From CAZFZT01 sp964523675 (GTDB lineage: Bacteria; Planctomycetota; Phycisphaerae; Phycisphaerales; SM1A02): 19,759 nt of DNA. Shown here piece by piece: positions 16,033 to 19,759 of this stretch (positions are counted from its first letter, which is position 1; the number at the start of each line of letters is the position of its first letter). The stretch lies in the NCBI GenBank assembly GCA_964523675.1, contig CAZFZT010000066.1, positions 1 to 19,759 of the forward strand, read 5' to 3'. The notes under the pieces were generated by a model. It saw nothing but the letters and a program-made list of their open reading frames with translations, searched no databases and was not told the origin of the DNA. A program made the position numbers and the translations under genes.

Positions 16033-16109
16033 GGCTGTCGGCTGTTGGCTGTCGGCTGTGGACTAGTGGACCTGTGGACTTGTGGACCTGTGGACTTGTA
16101 GACCTGTGG
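16033..16109 (+). repeat. Heptamer array fused to octamer array (copy 1)
   Basis: Four 7-bp units GGCTGTC/GGCTGTT/GGCTGTG fill 16033-16060. They run directly into about 6.5 units of the 8-bp repeat GTGGACCT/GTGGACTT (16058-16109), with one GTGGACTA and one GTAGACCT variant. There are no spacers, so this is not a CRISPR array. Copies 2 and 3 of the octamer lie at 18862-18937 and 19705-19759. I see no gene in the surrounding interval 15942-16393. Confidence 0.9.
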
Positions 16110-16242
16110 CTTTATGCAGTCTTTCCTGCCAACCGATGCCCCATAACAGGGTGAGAGATTGTCGGCCTGGCGCTTTGGGTCGCGAATTCAGCGTATATCG
16201 GGCGTTGCGATTCGGCGATTTGCAATCTCCTTGATGACGGCT

Positions 16243-16271
16243 TTGACTTTACGCCAAACTGGGTTCATAGT
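16243..16271 (+). promoter_or_regulatory. Candidate promoter of the dockerin-tailed protein gene
   Basis: TTGACT (16243-16248), 17 nt, then CATAGT (16266-16271). The start would be near 16278, inside the region that could be read as an N-terminal extension of the next gene. This argues for the downstream start codon. Confidence 0.45.
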
Positions 16272-16393
16272 AGACTTCGGAGATGGAACTGCGCGTCGGC
16301 CCGCTTTGGCCGGCCGCGCTTGACACCCACCACTTGGCGTTGAGGGATTTCTGGCGCCCGCGATGCCGGGCTTGCGATTGGAGAATAAGAGAG

Positions 16394-17860
16394 ATGACTT
16401 GGCAGAGAATGACGGCGAGACGGACACTGATGGCGATGCAGGCCACCGATGTAGCGAGTGCGGTGATGCGGGCATGCCTTGGATTGTCGGCGATGGCAAC
16501 CGTTGCCATTGGACCGGCAGCAATGGCGGATGGTTGTGACCCCGAGGCGCCAAACTGCCTCGAAAGCGAATTCGAGTTTGAAGTGGTTGCAACGACCAAG
16601 CCCGGCTCAGATGTTCTCGATATCGGCCATGCCGCAGTCAACGCTGCGGGCGATCGAATTGTTTTCAGTGCCGAGACCGCAGACGGGACGCGCTACTTCG
16701 TCTGGGACGGCTCAGACGTCAGCGAACTGCAGGCGGTGACGGACCTGCTGGCCGGTCTGCCTGACGGGCCCGAAGATGAGGTCCATCTGGGTGACTTCAC
16801 GATGAGTCGCAGCGGGAGCACGCTCGCGTTCATTACGCAGGTGAATACAGATTTCCGCCAGGTGTGGACGCTGGATCTTGATGACGGTGGGGCGGCGCCA
16901 CAGCAGGTCACAATTGATGACCCTGATGCCGATATCGCGCTGTTGGGTCAGCTCACGATGAATGGTGCCGGCGAGCTTTCGATGTGGCAGTTCACGTGCG
17001 AAGGAAGCTCGTGCGTGCATGAACTGCTCGAGTCAATCGATCCGGGCATCAGCGCATCCACTCTTGTTGCCGGGGCGCCGAATGTTGCGCTGCTTTCACC
17101 AGTCCGCGCGATTGATGGTTCGACGCTGTACCTTCAGCACGATGGCCTGGTCTTCTCACTGCGAAGGACCGGAGTCGCTCAGCCGCTCTACACGACGACG
17201 AACAGCAAGTCTGAATTGGGCTTGATCTCAGGCGTGGTAGTGAACGATGCGGCAACGCCTCAGGGTGCGCTCTACTTGAATGATCCTCTTGGCGCTGCGA
17301 ATACGCCCGGCATCTACATGTTCGATCTGGATAGCAATACCGTAGACGCAGGCGATCTGGCGGTCGCGCTGGACGGCTCGGAGCAGGATGGATTCACGCT
17401 CACGCCGGCTATTGATGTGCGGCCGGCAATCAACATCGATGGAGATGCGGCGTTCTCTGCCAAGCATGTTGACCTTGAGCTCGCGCTGGTGCGTCTGGAT
17501 GGAGTGCTCAACGTCGTGCTCTCAGCCGGGACTTTGATTGATGACGGCAACGTCATCGGCGACATCGACGTGCTCGGCGTGACCGATCAGGAAAGCGGCG
17601 GCTTGGAGGTTCTTTTCCGCGCAGCGGTTGAAGACGGCGCCGATGAGTGGTCGGTGCTTGGCTTGGCGACACTCGTCACGACACACCCCGCTGACCTCAA
17701 CGGCGATAACCAGATTGGCGTCGCTGATCTCCTCGCACTTCTGTCTGCATGGGGAACCTGCACCGATCCGCAGGATTGCCCCGCAGATCTTGATGATGAC
17801 GGCTCGGTCGGTGTGTCCGACCTGCTCATCCTCCTCGCTGCTTGGGGCCCCGTGCCTTAA
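16394..17860 (+). CDS. Secreted beta-propeller-like protein with C-terminal dockerin-type loops
   Basis: The chosen ATG (16394, after an AAGAGAG stretch) gives 488 residues with a Sec signal peptide: MTARR, then a hydrophobic run (ACLGLSAMATVAIGPAAMA), cut near residue 46. The 37-codon upstream extension is rejected because it covers a candidate promoter and spoils the signal peptide. The body has repeating strand-rich segments such as GDRIVFSAETADGTRYFVW and GSTLAFITQVNTDFRQVWTL, suggesting TolB-like propeller blades. The C-terminus has two EF-hand-like dockerin loops, DLNGDNQIGVADLLALLSAW (from 434) and DLDDDGSVGVSDLLILLAAW (from 465), separated by a Cys-containing linker. This is the tail typical of planctomycete surface or secreted proteins; no cohesin is visible nearby. 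A degenerate copy of the tail occurs at 8361-8405. It converges with the MBL gene 45 bp on. Confidence 0.85.
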   Translation: MTWQRMTARRTLMAMQATDVASAVMRACLGLSAMATVAIGPAAMADGCDPEAPNCLESEFEFEVVATTKPGSDVLDIGHAAVNAAGDRIVFSAETADGTRYFVWDGSDVSELQAVTDLLAGLPDGPEDEVHLGDFTMSRSGSTLAFITQVNTDFRQVWTLDLDDGGAAPQQVTIDDPDADIALLGQLTMNGAGELSMWQFTCEGSSCVHELLESIDPGISASTLVAGAPNVALLSPVRAIDGSTLYLQHDGLVFSLRRTGVAQPLYTTTNSKSELGLISGVVVNDAATPQGALYLNDPLGAANTPGIYMFDLDSNTVDAGDLAVALDGSEQDGFTLTPAIDVRPAINIDGDAAFSAKHVDLELALVRLDGVLNVVLSAGTLIDDGNVIGDIDVLGVTDQESGGLEVLFRAAVEDGADEWSVLGLATLVTTHPADLNGDNQIGVADLLALLSAWGTCTDPQDCPADLDDDGSVGVSDLLILLAAWGPVP

Positions 17861-17905
17861 TCAGCCGAAGAGGCAATCAGCAGACTTCATTCATGCTGCG
17901 CAAGT

Positions 17906-18781
17906 TCAGAACAGCGCCAGTTGCTGCGATGGTCGCAGCGGCTCTGGCAATGGTCCAGTTGGCGCGCTCCCAACACGCACGCGCAGCAGCGGCGTCGGCT
18001 CGTATTGATTGCTCACCGTGAGCAGCGGCAGGAGGTGAGGCGCCTTTGCTGCGTAGAGCGATTGCACCAGACGCGGGCAATTGCACTGGCGCGACAGGTG
18101 CAACAGCGCGATGTGGGAGAGTTGCGACTGATATGCGATGCGGCAGACAGCATCGATTGATTGCTCATTGCTCAGGTGGCCGCGCCCGCCCATAATGCGC
18201 TTCTTCAGGTAGATCGGCCGCCCGCTGCTGAGTTGCATGTCGCGGTCATAGTTCGACTCGATCGCAAGCGCGTGGAGATCACGAAAGCACTCGTACAGAG
18301 TCTCCGGGACGCGGCCGACATCCGTGGCGAAACCGAGCCGCAGGGCGGCATGTTCGATGACGAAACCCACCGTGCCCAGGTCATCGTGCGCGAAATGAAT
18401 GCAACTCAATTGGATGGGAGGAGTCGAAGATGAGCTCGCTCCCTCCAGCATGAAGCCGTCTTCAAAGAGAGCGATGCGGCTGAAGTCGATCAGCTCGCGC
18501 AAGGCGCGCGTCCGATGTCTCCGATGAAGATGAATCCGCACATCGTGCTTCTGCGCGCCTTTGATCCATCCCCGATGAAAGTGATCCGCATCGAGGTGGG
18601 TGAGCACAATGTCAGAGATATCGGCAAGAGTGACGCCAAGCGGACCCATGCGTTTGGCGGTCATGCGCGGCGAGAGGCCCGCATCAAGCAGAATGTGCCG
18701 GGCGCCTTCGTGTGTGTCAAAGCGCAACAGCGTCGAGTTGCCGCTGGAACCGCTGCCGAGGATGCAGAAGGAAAGAGACAC
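17906..18781 (-). CDS. Metallo-beta-lactamase-fold hydrolase, WalJ/YycJ type
   Basis: This is probably a cytoplasmic nuclease or phosphodiesterase of the WalJ family. From GTG 18781 it is 291 residues and begins MSLSFCILGSGSSGNST, exactly the family N-terminus. The TTG at 18820 adds 13 residues that reach into tandem repeats and is disfavoured. Metal motif: THLDADH (His62, Asp64, Asp66, His67), where the usual second His of HxHxDH is Asp. Further ligands are His132 (HFAHDD) and Asp154 (FATDVG). ALAIESNYD matches the family's EANYD block, and GHLSN follows. The His-to-Asp change may alter metal binding, but the other ligands are kept. No two-component system genes (walR/walK) are adjacent. Confidence 0.88.
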   Translation of the reverse strand: MSLSFCILGSGSSGNSTLLRFDTHEGARHILLDAGLSPRMTAKRMGPLGVTLADISDIVLTHLDADHFHRGWIKGAQKHDVRIHLHRRHRTRALRELIDFSRIALFEDGFMLEGASSSSTPPIQLSCIHFAHDDLGTVGFVIEHAALRLGFATDVGRVPETLYECFRDLHALAIESNYDRDMQLSSGRPIYLKKRIMGGRGHLSNEQSIDAVCRIAYQSQLSHIALLHLSRQCNCPRLVQSLYAAKAPHLLPLLTVSNQYEPTPLLRVRVGSAPTGPLPEPLRPSQQLALF

Positions 18782-18817
18782 GAGAACAAATGTATGCCGC
18801 CGAACCGCGGAACGCGA

Positions 18818-18859
18818 CAATCAGCAATCAGCAATCGGCAATCGGCAATCGGCAATGGG
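18818..18859 (+). repeat. Heptamer tandem array CAATCGG
   Basis: Six 7-bp units are head to tail: CAATCAG twice, CAATCGG three times, CAATGGG once. The array abuts the octamer array at 18862. It is a short tandemly repeated heptamer of the kind known from cyanobacteria and planctomycetes. The heptamer sequence differs from the one next to copy 1 (GGCTGTC). Confidence 0.9.
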
Positions 18860-18861
18860 CT

Positions 18862-18937
18862 GTGGACCTGTGGACTTGTGGACCTGTGGACTTGTGGACC
18901 TGTGGACCTGTGGACTTGTGGACCTGTGGACTTGTGG
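18862..18937 (+). repeat. Octamer tandem array (copy 2)
   Basis: About 9.5 units of GTGGACCT/GTGGACTT, largely alternating. It lies 40 bp upstream of the HAD gene start. Because 8 is not a multiple of 3, three units read as an 8-residue peptide repeat in every frame, which creates false open frames across it. Confidence 0.95.
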
Positions 18938-18976
18938 CCTTTGCCCGCTGCCCACTGCCGATATCATCCCAGAAGC

Positions 18977-19675
18977 ATGCCTCAAACCGGCGATGTTGAT
19001 CGCTTCCTCGTCGTGCTCGATTATGACGGCCCTCTCTGCGACACACGTGGAGCCATCGTCGATGCAATCAAGCGCGTCTTCAAAATGCATCGCATTGCGC
19101 TGCCGGATGATGCCCAAATCGCCGATGCCGTCGGCACAGGAGCCGCGCTGCCGCAGGTCCTACGACTGCTGCATTCCTCATGCCGCACACTCACAAATGA
19201 ACAACTCATCGGCTGGACCGACGACTATCGCCGGCTCTATGCAGAACACAGCGCAGCCGGCGTGACTGCGTATCCGGGCGTGGCCGAAACGCTCCATCGG
19301 CTGGCGGAGGATGTCGACATCGTCGTCATGAGCAACAAGGGAGCAGCAGCGGTGAACGCTTCGCTCGACGCGCTGGGCTTGAGCCGATCCATCATCGCCG
19401 TCATCGCCGATGAACCCAACCAGGTGCGCAAGCCCGACGCGCGCGTGTTCACCGATCGCATCATCCCCGCCATAAGCCCGCCATACCAAAGCCCCCCGCA
19501 GCCGGAACGAACCATCATGGTCGGCGACACCGCCGCTGATCTACTCTTCGCGAAGAATTCCCGACTCCGCGCACAATACGGCTACGGCTGCCCCGACCGC
19601 TGCGCGAACGTCGGTTACGACTTCCGAATCACCTGCTTCAAAGACATCACGAAAGTGATCGCCAAGCTGCGCTAG
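18977..19675 (+). CDS. HAD-superfamily hydrolase, phosphoglycolate phosphatase-like
   Basis: This 232-residue protein is probably a cytoplasmic small-molecule phosphatase. All four HAD motifs are visible: I, Asp15 and Asp17 (VVLDYDGPLCDT); II, Ser119 (VVMSNKG); III, Lys152 (RKPDARVF); IV, Asp184 and Asp188 (MVGDTAADLLFA). The helical cap between motifs I and II is of the C1 type, like Gph. The substrate is not determined by sequence; the family covers phosphoglycolate and other sugar phosphates. The frame is open upstream to 18515, but that extension crosses the MBL gene and the repeat arrays, so ATG 18977 is used. No clear Shine-Dalgarno sequence. The gene sits between octamer array copies 2 and 3, which point in opposite directions. 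Confidence 0.9.
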   Translation: MPQTGDVDRFLVVLDYDGPLCDTRGAIVDAIKRVFKMHRIALPDDAQIADAVGTGAALPQVLRLLHSSCRTLTNEQLIGWTDDYRRLYAEHSAAGVTAYPGVAETLHRLAEDVDIVVMSNKGAAAVNASLDALGLSRSIIAVIADEPNQVRKPDARVFTDRIIPAISPPYQSPPQPERTIMVGDTAADLLFAKNSRLRAQYGYGCPDRCANVGYDFRITCFKDITKVIAKLR

Positions 19676-19704
19676 AACAATCGTCCCGGGTGCGGTCGGC
19701 AGAA

Positions 19705-19759
19705 TCCACAGGTCCACAGGTCCACAGGTCCACAGGTCCACAGGTCCACAGGTCCACAG
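19705..19759 (-). repeat. Octamer tandem array (copy 3, inverted, runs off window)
   Basis: Nearly seven units of TCCACAGG, the reverse complement of the GTGGACCT octamer. Here all units are the CCT form. It starts 30 bp after the HAD stop and continues past the right edge. Confidence 0.95.

Noticed and set aside
16058..16109. CRISPR array
   Set aside because: Units of 8 bp are head to tail with no spacers. The same holds for 18862-18937 and 19705-19759.
16283..16393. N-terminal extension of the dockerin-tailed protein
   Set aside because: It would put 37 residues before a good signal peptide and lies just after a candidate promoter.
18862..18937. Replication origin with DnaA boxes
   Set aside because: The units contain TCCACA on one strand but never TTATCCACA, and no AT-rich unwinding region or dnaA/dnaN gene is near.
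18515..18976. N-terminal extension of the HAD protein
   Set aside because: It runs through the antisense MBL gene and the tandem repeats, giving a repeated VDLWTCGP peptide. The HAD domain begins after ATG 18977.

Overview
The window looks like chromosomal DNA of a GC-rich planctomycete, most likely of the Phycisphaerae type. The evidence is a secreted protein ending in two dockerin-like calcium loops of the planctomycete kind, an orphan fragment of another such tail, a ribosomal protein S21 with a Gly/Arg-rich extension, two unrelated membrane proteins that both carry a CxxC...CxxC zinc ribbon, and intergenic arrays of 7- and 8-bp tandem repeats. No species can be named from sequence alone.

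Positions 1-3393 look like the end of a mobile island. The left edge cuts through a type II-C cas9 on the minus strand. Only residues 1-586 are inside: RuvC-I, the arginine-rich bridge helix, the REC region and RuvC-II; HNH, RuvC-III and the PAM-interacting domain lie outside. Directly upstream, and divergent from cas9, is a strong candidate tracrRNA with its own promoter, a predicted anti-repeat, hairpins and an intrinsic terminator. Next come a tyrosine recombinase, a block of short direct and inverted repeats, and an initiator tRNA-fMet whose 3' end faces the recombinase. This is the classic arrangement of an element integrated at a tRNA 3' end, here apparently carrying a CRISPR-Cas9 locus. 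No CRISPR array, cas1 or cas2 is in the window; they would be expected to the left.

Positions 3394-8571 hold a zinc-ribbon membrane protein, a complete alpha-glucan phosphorylase gene (glgP), a secreted protein of unknown function on the opposite strand, a possible 44-residue membrane peptide, and a gene graveyard. The graveyard has a frameshifted second copy of the glgP 3' end followed by an orphan dockerin tail.

Positions 8572-15941 hold an M28 metallopeptidase anchored by one membrane segment, rpsU, a large membrane pyrophosphatase gene (hppA) with an unusual roughly 115-residue insertion and a clear terminator, a zinc-ribbon/HEAT-repeat membrane protein, and a convergent multi-pass membrane protein of unknown function.

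Positions 15942-19759 hold a secreted beta-propeller-like protein with a dockerin tail, a WalJ/YycJ-type metallo-beta-lactamase-fold hydrolase on the opposite strand, and a HAD phosphatase. Three arrays of an 8-bp repeat (GTGGACCT/GTGGACTT) punctuate this part; the last two flank the HAD gene in inverted orientation. Apart from cas9 with its RNA, the genes do not form one pathway. They read as mostly single-gene transcription units.
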